Positions 31,201 through 41,251 of a stretch of 48,843 bases of DNA are shown in pieces. Numbering within the stretch: position 1 is the stretch's first letter; each line of letters starts with the position of its first letter. The DNA comes from Nemertoderma westbladi (Eukaryota; Xenacoelomorpha; Nemertodermatida; Nemertodermatidae). A program made the translations under genes and the position numbers. The stretch covers positions 1-48,843 of the forward strand of contig JAUCBJ010006878.1 in the NCBI GenBank assembly GCA_032718475.1. Direction: 5' to 3'. The notes beneath the pieces were generated by a model that had not been told where the DNA came from, made no database searches, and saw nothing but the letters and a program-made list of their open reading frames with translations.

Positions 31201-33771
31201 ATTGGTCTCTAAATTACAAATGTTATTTGCACAATGGGTCGAAAAATTACAGACATTACTGGTTTCAGAGGCAAATATTTCATTATTGGTCATTAAATTA
31301 CCAATATTATTATTACTGGCACTGTCGCCAGGGGTTGAATAAATGCCAGCAGCATTACTAGCTGTGGACACCACAAAAGCATCGTTGGACCCTGGGTTAT
31401 CAAAAAGACCAGTTCCAGGGGCAACGACATTACTGGGTTCAGGCCCAAAAGTATCACCATTGGTCACAGTAAAGTCGGCTCCAGGGACCGAACAGTTAGC
31501 AGCATTACTGGATGCAGACATGAAATATTTGTTATTGGTCTCTAAATTACAAATGTTATTTGCACAATGGGTCGAAAAATTACAGACATTACTGGTTTCA
31601 GAGGCAAATATTTCATTATTGGTCATTAAATTACCAATATTATTATTACTGGCACTGTCGCCAGGGGTTGAATAAATGCCAGCAGCATTATTAGCTGTGG
31701 ACACCACAAAAGCATCGTTGGACCCTGGGTTATCAAAAAGACCAGTTCCAGGGACAACGACATTACTGGGTTCAGGCCCAAAAGTATCACCATTGGTCAC
31801 AGTAGAGTCGGCTCCAGGGACTGAACAGTTAGCAGCATTACTGGATGCAGACATGAAATATTTGTTATTGGTCTCTAAATTATAAATGTTATTTGCACAA
31901 TGGGTCGAAAAATTACAGACATTACTGGTTTCAGAGGCAAATATTTCATTATTGGTCATTAAATTACCAATATTATTATTACTGGCACTGTCGCCAGGGG
32001 TTGAATAAATGCCAGCAGCATTATTAGAGTTAGCAGCATTACTGGATGCAGACATAAAATATTTGTTATTGGTCTCTAAATTACAAATATTATTATTACT
32101 AGCGCCTGGGGTTGATGACGGGCGCACTGTCGGACTGTTACATACACAATCAAAAATTGCACTTGTACTATGCTCCTCTAGGGAAGATACATTAAAAGAC
32201 ATGCACCCGGTGGCGTTATTACTTTGTGAGCCTTCATCAACCGAATTGTTATACATGCTATTATGCTCATTAGTAGATACTATATAATTAATACTATTAT
32301 TATCAGTCATGACGGTATTAACACAATGATCATTAAAGGGATTGCTAACGGCATGATTGGTTAGAGATCTATGTTTCCATGTACCGTTCTCCTGGAGGTC
32401 TTCAACCAGAAAATGCGCCCTGGATGAGTGCAGGACACTAGGATTGACCTCGGAATTATTTGGATTCGCGGTTGGTACAGTCAATGTTGAACCGAGAGAA
32501 ACATTCCGGGGTTTAGACGAATTCGAAGAGTTGTCGGCACGGGTGATGGTCGACCACACTGAGGACAACGAATCGAGAGAATCCTTCCAGGGTTTAGTCG
32601 AAGTCGACGAGTTGTTGGCACCGGTATTGGTGGGTCGTACAGAGAAAGACGAACCAACGGAAACCTTCAGGGGTTTGGATGAAGTCGACGAGTTGTCGGT
32701 ACTAGTATTAGCGGGTCGTACAGAGGACGACGAACCGGGAGTAACCTTCCGGGGTTTATTCGAAGTCAACGAGTTGTCGGCACCGCTACCGCTATTGGAG
32801 GGTCGTACAGAGGACGACGAACCAAGAGAAACCTTTCGGGGTTTAGTCAAAGTCGACGAGATGTCGGTATCGGCATTGGTAGCTCGTACAGAGGACGACG
32901 AACCGGGAGTAACCTTCCGGGGTTTAGTCGAAGTCGACGAGTTGTTGGCACCGGTATTGGTGGGTCGTACAGAGGACGACGAACCAGCGGAAACCTTCAG
33001 GGGTTTGGATGAAGTCGACGAGTTGTCGGTACTAGTATTAGCGGGTCGTACAGAGGACGACGAACCGGGAGTAACCTTCCGGGGTTTATTCGAAGTCGAC
33101 GAGTTGTCGGCACCGCTACCGCTATTGGAGGGTCGTACAGAGGACGACGAACCAAGAGAAACCTTCCGGGGTTTAGTCAAAGTCGACGAGATGTCGGTAT
33201 CGGCATTGGTAGTTCGTACAGAGGACGACGAACCGAGGGAAACCTTCTGGGGTTTAGTCGAAGTCAACGAGTTGTCGGTACCGGTATTGATGGGTCGTAC
33301 AACAGAGGCCGATGAACCGAGAGAAACCTTCCAGGGTTTAGTTGAAGTCGACGAGTTGTCGGTACCAGTATTGGTGGGTCGTACAGAGAACAACGAATCA
33401 AGAGAAACCTTCCGGGGTTTAGTCGAGGTCGAGGAGTTGTTGTCGGTAGGCCTATTCGCATTTCGTGCAGAACTGAGAGAAAGACTTCTCCTTCCGGATA
33501 CCGTAAGTTTTCCTGTGTCTGACAGCTTTAATTCTAGAGATGGATTGGTGGCTAGAATTTCTGTCATGTTCGGTTCACCAGTATTATTTGCAGTTATTGT
33601 AGTTTCTCCTTTATTGCAGATTTCGGGATGATCCATTCGTTGGTGGCTATCGTTTTCCAATACATCCTTTTGCCCACCATTCGCAAAAGCTCCCGATTTA
33701 GGGTCCGTTAGTTTTATGCGTTTACGTGCGGCAGCTTGGCGACCCCTTGGTTTGGGAACAGAACCCAGCAT
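28262..33771 (-). CDS. Ulp1-LINE ORF1, N-terminal 1836 residues, with Ulp1-like cysteine protease
   Basis: This giant ORF1 is far longer than the usual 300-700 residues of LINE ORF1. After a basic N-terminus come about ten 30-residue repeats rich in Ser, Thr and Lys (about 100-430; motif TSTKPRKVSLGSS). Four 111-residue Asn/Ser/Ala-rich repeats follow (about 560-1060). A C48/Ulp1-type protease lies near 1280-1470, with His in SHFILHVAD (about 1363), Asp in YSIDSL and Cys in NTYDCGIYVC (about 1438). A coiled coil near 1620-1660 and a basic tail follow. Ulp1-type enzymes cleave SUMO-like conjugates or viral polyproteins; the substrate here is unknown. The frame is cut by element B after residue 1836; its apparent end at 28123 is inside the LTR. 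The C-terminal part is at 10262-11038. Confidence 0.85.
30590..32100 (-). repeat. 333-bp coding tandem repeat in LINE ORF1
   Basis: The marker GCCAGCAGCATTA recurs at 31012, 31345, 31678 and 32011, exactly 333 bases apart. A slightly shorter unit starts at 30682. The units are nearly identical, so expansion or homogenisation is recent. The repeat encodes 111 residues per unit. Confidence 0.9.
32480..33470 (-). repeat. Tandem repeat of about 90 bp in LINE ORF1
   Basis: Units of about 87-93 bases carry GGGTCGTACAGAGGACGACG-like blocks and encode the Ser/Thr/Lys repeats of ORF1. A higher-order duplication of about 330 bp is visible (the block near 32619 recurs near 32949). The opposite strand is also open over 32357-33631, as a by-product of the repeat. 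Confidence 0.85.
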
Positions 33772-33900
33772 GCTGTTTATCTCAGTATCTGCAGATCTGC
33801 CTGTCAGTACAGCAGTACAGGAGTTACAGTGTCGGCCGTGTTCCTCTGTGGAATTCCCAGAGTGTGGGTGTATTCATTGTATTCATTGTGTTCACACCGT

Positions 33901-34598
33901 GGCAGGGACAGAAAGAAAATAACATCATAAATAAACATAATCCCAATATACCCAGTAGGCCGAGTCTAGACAACCAAAACATTAAATCGGTACATATAAA
34001 CCTAAGCGCGATACGTGAAGGACTATACAGGAAACGCTATAATCCAGGATTCCAATGTCAATTACATCGGGACGGAACCCATAAGACCAGGAGTTGCAAG
34101 TACTGGCAAGCGTTGCCCAAACGAGATCGTGTAGCCTACACAGACGCAAACGGACTATGTCATCGATGTGTGGTAAAAGGACACAGATCCGGAGAGTGTT
34201 GGAAAGGGAGAGGATATGAAAGGACTAAACCAGGGGCAGAGAAGCCCATGAGTAAACATAAAGGAGTCGGGAAAGTAGAAGGAGGCGTGTTGCATACGCA
34301 CGCAGGACTGACACAGTGCGAGGGGGCATTACATGGGCAGACGCCGTGTATACCGAGGGACGAGCGGGGGTCGTCGAGGCCTTTAATGCCAGCGCACATA
34401 CGAAGGGGGAGGCTAGCAGAGGTAGTACCGAAGAGAGTGTGGCGAAGAGTTAGAGGACGCATAGGAGGGCAGCAGGAGAGTGCCTACTGGAAGAAGGGGC
34501 ACGTGAGAGTTTTTAGTCGTCCAAAGTTTTGGACTGAGGGGGGTGGGAATGAGGGCGAGACGCCCTTCCCACGCACAAAATATAAAATAATTATTTAA
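33901..34598 (+). CDS. Element A gag, C-terminal part with BEL/Pao-type zinc knuckles
   Basis: This is the gag of element A resuming after the LINE; the true junction is near 33830-33900 and the ATG upstream at 33726 lies in the LINE. It encodes a cysteine/histidine block, CQLHRDGTHKTRSC followed by CHRCVVKGHRSGEC, spaced about 20 residues apart around a WQALPKRDR helix. This arrangement is characteristic of BEL/Pao Gag. A basic Arg/Gly-rich tail follows to the stop at 34598. No protease, RT, RNase H or integrase follows on this strand, so A appears to carry gag only. Confidence 0.65.
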
Positions 34599-36060
34599 TT
34601 AAAAATAAGAAAATAATTAAATAATAGAATAGGTAGAAGTTAGGTAGTAAGAGTTAGTTAGTTAGTTAGTTAGTTAAAGGGTGGTACGTAGTACCGCTAG
34701 TTAGTTAGAGAGTTAGAGGGTACGTAAGTACCGTTAGTCAGTTAGAGAGTTAGAGGGTACGTAAGTACCGCTAGTTAGTTAGAGAGTTAGAGGGTACGTA
34801 AGTACCGCTAGTTGGTTAGAGAGTTAGAGGGTACGTAGTACCGCTAGTTGGTTAGAGAGTTAGAGGGTACGTAGTACCGCTAGCTAGTAGAGAGAGCTAG
34901 AGTAGTAGGAGGGTACGTTGTACCGCTAGCTAGTAGAGAGAGCTAGAGTAGTAAGAGGGTACGTAGTACCGCTAGTTAGGAGTGTTAGTAGAGCAGTAGA
35001 GGGTTGTGGGCACCATAAGCGCCACATAGATGGAAGTAGCAGTAGAGGTTGTGGGCACCGTAAGCGCCACGTAGTTAGAGTTAGTAGGGAATGCGCTGAA
35101 CTTAGTGGGGCACGGGCGTGATGACGTGTTTGATGTAAGAGCAGGGTATGTTAATTAGGGTGGGTGCCGGGCACAAGAGGTGCCGGGCACAAAAAGAGTT
35201 AGTAGTAGAGTTAGTTGAGTTAGTAGTAGAGTTAGTTGAGTTAGTAGAGAGTTAGTGGAGTTAGTAGAGTTAGTAGAGAGTTAGTAGAGTTAGTAAGAGT
35301 TAGTAGTAGTTCACATAATTAACGTACCCACTCTGCCGGCATTCAGAGCGTCACGTGCAGGCGAGTGGATGTAAAGGAAGTAAGTTAGAGATAGAGTAGA
35401 GTAGTAGAGAGGGCACATAGGGTGCCAGGTAGTAGAGTAGAGTGTTAGAGGTAGCAGAGAGGGCACATAGGGTGCCAGAGAGTAGAATAGTAGAGACGGG
35501 CACATAGGGTGCCAGGTAGTAGAGTTAGAGAGTTAGAGATAGAGTAGAGTAGTAGAGACGGGCACATAGGGTGCCAGGTAGTAGAGTTAGAGAGTTAGAG
35601 ATAGAGTAGAGTAGTAGAGAGGGCACATAGGGTGCCAGGTAGTAGAGTTAGAGAGGTAGTAGTGTAGTAGAGAGGGCACATAGGGTGCCAGGTAGTAGAG
35701 TAGAGCAGAGAGGGCACATAGGGTGCCAGGTAGTAGAGCTAGAGAGGTAGTTGAGTAGTAGAAGGGCACATAGGGTGCCAGATAGTAGAGTGGTTGTGGG
35801 CACCGCAAGCGCCACGTAGTTAGAAGAGTGGGTAGAGTTAGAGAGTTGGTAGACTTAGATGAGTCAAGTAGAGTTAGTAGAAGTAGAGAGTTAGTAGGAG
35901 TTAGCTAGACTTAGTAGTTCTAGTTAGAGTTAGTAGAAAGTTAGAGGCTTTAGTTAGAGCCAGAAGTAGTGAGAGTTAGCGGAGAGTAGAGTTAGTAGTT
36001 AGTAGAGTTAGATAGTTAGAGTTAGTAAGCAGTAGGTAGATGGTATGATAGCACAGGGGT
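34599..36060 (+). repeat. Purine-rich, C-poor tandem arrays in element A
   Basis: This non-coding stretch fills the place where pol would be. The first array (34680-34990) has a unit of 36-37 bases, CTAGTTAGTTAGAGAGTTAG plus GGTACGTAGTACCG. The second (35390-35810) repeats GGGCACATAGGGTGCC at least eight times at irregular 38-61-base spacing. GTTGTGGGCACC with GCGCCAC occurs near 34990, 35045 and 35785. Most units hold a 5-bp palindrome (GGTAC/GTACC or GGCAC/GTGCC), so the RNA would form rows of small hairpins. Frames here are fortuitous. Confidence 0.75.
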
Positions 36061-36464
36061 AGCATTAGAGATTAGGGCCTTAGGGAGGGCAAGAGAGATA
36101 GCGAGAGGTGGTATGGAGATAGTGTGGAGAGAGTGTGGGCGCAATTCAAGCGTGGGGGGGGGGGAGAAGTGAGAGGAAGAGTGAGGGACAGGGAAGTCCA
36201 AGAGTTAGAGCAAGAGAGGAGAGGAAGAGTAGAGTCAGGGCGAAAGTGTTGGGGAAACAAAAGTTGTGTGAGAGAAGCGCACGATCGGCCCGACACGAAA
36301 CGCCAGAGGGTAGCAATATCATACCCATAGGGAGCGGCCCGGAAAGCCGGCTCCGAAAGAAAATAACCCACCCCACACCCGATACTAGATCGGGATCCAG
36401 CGGAATTGTAGCGCACTTTTTGGTGGATGCTATCTTCTCACCGGGAAGATAGCATGGGGGGGAG
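36061..36464 (+). other. 3' untranslated region and polypurine tract of element A
   Basis: The stretch is purine-rich and has no convincing gene. A perfect 11-bp stem (36427-36437 with 36445-36455) lies just before GGGGGGGAG at 36456-36464, which abuts the TG of the 3' LTR and is a good polypurine tract. Three overlapping frames on the plus strand (36124-36452) and their complements show no domain. Confidence 0.7.
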
Positions 36465-37013
36465 TGTTAGCTTATCCAATTCCGCTAACATGAACCCACA
36501 AAGTAAGCCGTTGAGCAATATTGGGAGCACGAGGTTGATTACCAATCAACCTCGTGTCAGCCCAGTAAACGGGGACAATAGGCCCCAAAGGAGACACACA
36601 CAATAAGGGTCAGGGGCCAAACCCCTAACAGAGAGAGAACAACAGGGGCAACGGGAAACACACCAGGGAAGGTGAAAGGGCGAGAAGTGGGATATTAGCC
36701 AATGGGGGGACAGCATCGACTAGGTACAGTAATATGGCCAACTGTGCAGTACATATATTACCTGTTGGTGCTTCCCTATTCAGTTTAGTTTACTCAGTCA
36801 GATCAGTAGGGTGGAACGGGGACTTCTGTCACCGTCCGCTACCGCCATCATACTTATCTACCGGTAACCGTGTCATACTATACTGTGCTATATCAGACTA
36901 TTATACCTTTATACATATTACCGAACATCAGAACTCTTTTACCTTTCACACACGGCGGGGACGCGTGGATAGAAAACCCAACGGATAAACCGGGATCCGT
37001 AGATCCCGTCACA
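36465..37013 (+). mobile_element. 3' LTR of element A (549 bp)
   Basis: This is a direct copy of 2992-3540, offset by 33473 bases, with no difference seen. It begins TGTTAGC and ends GTCACA. It is followed by the ATATA duplication. Confidence 0.95.
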
Positions 37014-37018
37014 ATATA
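37014..37018. repeat. Target-site duplication of element A, right copy (ATATA)
   Basis: These five bases follow the 3' LTR and match 2987-2991. Confidence 0.75.
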
Positions 37019-37760
37019 TGGTATATAGCGCGGTTTTTTGGACACTGATCACGATTATATAACTTAAATATAATATTCGAGAACATTTTAGGTATTTTTG
37101 AATGTGCCTTCTGGGGCACGAAAAACAAGTTAGTTCAAATATGATAATGAAAAATCACCACAATATCAAATTGATTTTATGACCATATAGGTTTTTTGGG
37201 TGGCTGTTCACGAATATTGAATATGACACTAAAATATATCGTACATTGTTGATTGGGGCATTCTGGGAAATGTGTCAATGTGCGGCACGAAAAATACAAG
37301 TAACACAAATTTAATAATCAAAAATAATCACCTAATTAACCTGATTTTTAGACATTATGGGTTTTCTGAGACGCTGATCACGAATATGACACTCAAAAAT
37401 ATCGTATTATCCAACCAAATTCGATTTTTGCCGTTTGAAATTTTATTCTACTTTTATTTTTCGTCCCACCAGACTAGCACCAAAAATGATAGTTGCGTTA
37501 CCACGAATGATTTTTAACGAGTTGTATCGTGATAAGCGACCTTGAAAACCAGTATAGCTTCAGAATCACAAAACCAAATGCAAAATTTTAACAGTTTATA
37601 ATTTTGTGATACTTGTAATTTTCGTTCTGGAGCAACAGAATTGCACCAAAATTGGGTTTGCATTACCAGAAATATTTCTTAACTAGTTTCATCGTGATGA
37701 GCAACCTCGAAAACCCGTATACGTTCAGAATTATCAAACCAAACACAAAAGTTTTTAGTT
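37019..37760. repeat. Degenerate tandem repeats, 160-180 bp period
   Basis: Related blocks recur. GGTTTTTTGG or GGGTTTTCTG followed by a CACGA motif occurs near 37030, 37190 and 37350. GGCACGAAAAA occurs near 37115 and 37283. A pair containing GTTTTTAACGAGTT/CTTAACTAGTT, then ATCGTGATRAGC, occurs near 37505 and 37680. The units are old and divergent. No gene is evident. Confidence 0.55.
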
Positions 37761-38660
37761 TGACATAAGGTATCAGATAGTGCAAAGCTGTGCCCAACAA
37801 CAATTTATAATAATATGAAAACCACTCATCACCCATAACACCATAAATAAGATACAAGTACAGTATGTATGAAATGTGTTACTCAACGGATCTTACAAAA
37901 AATAAAAACCCATCGAATTTATCAGTTTACATTTTAAAGGCTTTTATGTACCAAAACATATGATGCTCACATTCGCTGATAGAAAGTAATTAGGAGCCCG
38001 CTTGACAGCGGGATACTGTAAAAATCTCAGGATATATAACTCTGACTGACTGACAAACTGATAATTATCCAGGTTCAGGCACTTCCTGCCTGGTGATTTC
38101 TATGAAATTTTGCAAGTATATTGCTTTGGTGGTTCATAATCGCGTTACAAAATTTCAGCTCGATTCTATGTGTGGTATTCGATATATTTAGTTTTTTGAC
38201 ATTAATTTGTCGCGAAATTAAAAGCAATGGTAAAATAACAGCTGGTGTTCATGATGACATATGGCTTAATATGTTATACACAGTCATAGTAAAAGGTGTT
38301 GGTTGCCAAGTTTTACTAGTAGGCTATAAGGAAAGGCAATGTTTACTCACACATAACCCGGTTTCTAATGTATTACCCTATAAGCTGATTGCTCTCCCAG
38401 TGCTTCCTAAAGGTACATCTAAACTAAGGTTACTCACTCTGCTATGTTAGGGGGTTGGATCAGGAGAATGAATTTTCATTACACAAAGCAGTGTGTTGTG
38501 TCCTATTGCAGTTGTTACTCACTGTGGATTGCAAAATGTTTTATAGTTGACCTACAGTATAATACAGTAGTTGCATGTATTTAAGGAGCCTGCTCTGGCC
38601 TACCGCCTAACTTAGCAGGAGTATTAGCATATTACATATTCACATAGGATTCACTGGGAA
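37761..38660. other. No gene seen
   Basis: The sequence is AT-rich with no supported coding region. One 6-bp stem (CCCGCT/AGCGGG) lies near 37998-38013, followed by short GACTGACTGAC repeats. The frame at 38121-38450 shows no domain and is probably chance. Confidence 0.5.
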
Positions 38661-38915
38661 GAGATATTCCGCTTGATGTCGGGGTAACACCTATAGAAGG
38701 AAACTAAATTTGTTATTTGGCTCTATTCCGTGTTATTTATCTGGTTGTGCATCATGGGCATTTTTTATAAATATTCGGTAATCTAGATAAGATTACCGAA
38801 TATTTATAAAAAATGCCCATGATGCACAACCAGATAAATAACACGGAATAGAGCCAAATAACAAATTTAGTTTCCTGCTATAGGTGTTACCCCGTCATCA
38901 AGCGGAATATATATC
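38661..38915. repeat. Long foldback: arms of about 125 bp around a 5-base loop
   Basis: The left arm (38661-38784) and right arm (38790-38915) are inverted copies, separated by AGATA. They match almost perfectly, with only a few changes and a 2-base insertion near the outer end (GATATTCC against GATATATATTCC). The inner 75 bases appear perfect. A transcript would form a very stable hairpin. No gene is present. It may be a foldback transposon or MITE, or a recent inverted duplication. Confidence 0.9.
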
Positions 38916-39719
38916 TTGTAAACGTGCTTGATAATGACATTTTTTGCTTCATATTATATTTTTGTTAGTGGTAGCTCAGTTGCATACTGCTGACTCACAT
39001 AGTTCTTTGTAATAATCTTGGCTAGGAGTTTTCCCCCGGGCTCCTTCCAGCCAGCTTGCTGGCTTTTTGTATAATCATGAGCGAAAGCAGCACTGTTTTC
39101 TACTAATTTCAGTGTGAAAAGTGGATTTTTCAGATAAAATAATTGTTCATTGCATATTATGAATAAGCCTACTAATGTATCTCCCACAAAACATTGAAAT
39201 AAATATAATTATTGTTGTCGAAAAAACTAACCTTGTACGATACAATAACAGTTCGTTATAGCAGTTAAAATAACCATCAATAATATTAGCAATAATATTA
39301 GGCCTAAGTGGTATTTATATATTTTTACTTATAGTTATCTGTCACCTTAAGTTTCCTTAGCGACCTACAGTAGTTTCCAAAGTTAGGACAATTCCGACAC
39401 ATTGAGAAAAATCAAGTTTTGAAATGAGTCGGAATAATCCCTTGTCCTTTGTCCTTGGTTTCCGACGTCCCAATTCTCTTATGTCAAAATTGTCTTAGGT
39501 CAGAATTGTCCTATGCTTATTCACTCCATGAGACCGCCAAAGCTCAAGATGATGCACTGGCTGGGGCTAGTCCTCATGGGGAAAGAAATATCCTTCAAAG
39601 CGGAGGCGGATTCGTTCAAGTATCCAACTAGGAGAGACTATGTAGTATAGAGTGTTATTGGAGATTGTGTTCATTGTGTTCATTGTACTTGACACAATGA
39701 ACCCGGCGTAGCATTCTTG
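38916..39719. other. No gene seen
   Basis: No convincing coding region. A short inverted pair (GTTCATTGTGT with ACACAATGAAC) lies near 39668-39703. Between 39370 and 39520 related phrases such as AATTGTCYTA recur, but without a clear unit. Confidence 0.45.
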
Positions 39720-40975
39720 TGAAAGTGCCATCCAGAGATTTGGCATCTTCTCCAGTTAGAACCCAACATGGACTCCCATATAAGAGAACTGGTACTACTA
39801 CAGCCATAAATAATCAAACCTTGAGGTTACGTTTTTTCTAAGGGACTCACAAATCCTGGAATGACTATTCAATTCTGCCCATTCCTTCCTCTTACATGTC
39901 CGACTTTCGAATCCATAATCCCAACTAGAAGTCATCCATGTGCTCAAGCAAGCCATCCCTGGAGCTTATGCCCTTACGATCAGACATTTCTTGAGGGCTG
40001 TCAAGGGTAACTGTAATAATTTTTGTCTTCTTGGAGTTTACAAAAAGATTAACACCAGAAGCAAACTGATCCAATAGGCAGAGGAGCCTTTGGCTCCCTC
40101 TAGTGATTCTGACAGTACCCATAAGTCTTTAGCCATGTATAGATCAGTAAGGTACTTTGCAGGATTTCCTCTACTTCTTGTGCCTGTGGGGGGTGTTAAC
40201 AACATCCTACAATTACTTTATTAAGATGGTCTATCGACATGCGTAGAACATAATCAACCACAATTATGAATAAGAAAGGTGCAAGTATCACCCTGAAGGA
40301 CTCCCCCCATAAGACTTAGAATGGATCTGTGTCACAATTAATAGTAGATGTGGTGGATGTGGTGAATATGGATGTGGATATGGTAAATGTGGTGGAACCA
40401 TCGTACAGTGATCTGAAAGCTGCAATAATTTCCTCAGGAATCCCATATGCTGCCAGTATGCTGCACATGCATGGTCGAGAGACTGAGTCGAAGGTTTAAA
40501 GAAGTCAACAAAGATAATAGTTGCCTGTCTTTCTTTAATGATAACTCTTCGATTATACTTCTAAGTACCAGAATAGGCTCCATTGTCACACGACCTTTAC
40601 GGAACCCATTTTGGTTCCCTGATGCGATTTAATCGAATTCTGTTGTATAGCTTTGCAGCAATCGAGAATATCGAGATTCCACTCAAAGATCCGCTCGTTA
40701 TATTGCCCTTCTTTGGGGCTGGGACCAACTTAATTGTTTTAATTTGTTGGGGGGCTCTTCTTTGTCCGATACATATCCACAATAATGGGTTGAATGAGCT
40801 CCAAACACTTCAAACACCAAACACACGAAATTTTACAGACCATTGGGGGCACGCCATCTATTTCACTGCCACGATTGGTCCTAGCTGCAGTCTTGATTTC
40901 AGCAAAGGACATGTCACCAATGGTAATATCTTTGAGCACAGACACAGATATTGTTAGGACACACACATGTTATTA

Positions 40976-41251
40976 GGCAAAAAAAAAGTAAATTTTCTTC
41001 GGCTGCTAGGCCAGGGATTACGCACAAAGTCTGACGACTTATTTCCAGTGCGGTCCCCCCAGAACTTTACTCCCCAGAGGAAACTCTAGTACTCATTTAG
41101 CTACCACTCAAGGATGCAAGGCAGAGATGCGCCCTGGCTGGTCCCTTTAAAGCATTCGTGCCGAAACGAAAACTCCCCTGGCCCATATGAGGATCGAACC
41201 CACGACCTTTAGGAGATGTGAATTCAATGCAACCACTACACCAAGGCGGAA
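40976..41251 (-). mobile_element. tRNA-derived SINE
   Basis: On the minus strand the 5' part resembles a tRNA gene. The A box TGGTGTAGTGG lies at 41243-41233 and the B box GGTTCGATCCT at 41200-41190, with normal spacing. They would drive RNA polymerase III. A body of about 200 bases without coding content follows, ending in a T-run (plus-strand A-run at about 40980-40988). It interrupts the decayed LINE. The A box is part of a palindrome at 41229-41269. A functional tRNA is unlikely, since the sequence does not fold cleanly outside the B-box arm. Confidence 0.7.

Larger units (their letters stand above)
6776..33830 (-). mobile_element. Non-LTR retrotransposon (Ulp1-LINE) inserted in element A; itself split by element B
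   Basis: This LINE lies on the minus strand inside the gag of element A. Its parts in transcription order are a short 5' region (about 33830-33772), a giant ORF1 (33771-28262, continued at 11038-10262 after element B), ORF2 (10305-7150), and a 3' untranslated region ending in short GAAAT/GAAT repeats near 6802-6776. Without B it is about 9.8 kb. The 3' end is set by the simple-repeat tail typical of CR1/L2-type LINEs. The 5' end is uncertain by some tens of bases. No convincing target duplication was seen. Confidence 0.75.

Noticed and set aside
30214-31885. Several + strand frames of 69-151 residues
   Set aside because: They are antisense shadows of the 333-bp repeat; the same frame reappears in each unit.
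32357-33631. 424-residue + strand ORF
   Set aside because: It is the antisense of the in-frame tandem repeats in LINE ORF1. Its repetition mirrors the repeat unit and it has no domain.
33726-33900. N-terminal part of the + strand frame reaching 34598
   Set aside because: This part is the LINE 5' end read on the wrong strand; only the stretch after about 33900 belongs to element A gag.
6766-33912. Target duplication of the Ulp1-LINE (GTAGCAGGG against GTGGCAGGG)
   Set aside because: The match is short and imperfect, the phases of the flanking gag differ, and this LINE type often leaves none.
34680-35810. CRISPR array
   Set aside because: Units are contiguous or irregular without unique spacers, and the setting is a eukaryotic retrotransposon.
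2992-37013. A single giant 34-kb LTR retrotransposon
   Set aside because: The interior is explained by insertions with their own LTRs, target duplication and opposite strand; element A itself is about 7 kb.
37998-38013. Helitron 3' end hairpin
   Set aside because: A 6-bp stem exists but no CTRR end follows at the right distance, and no Rep/helicase coding is near.
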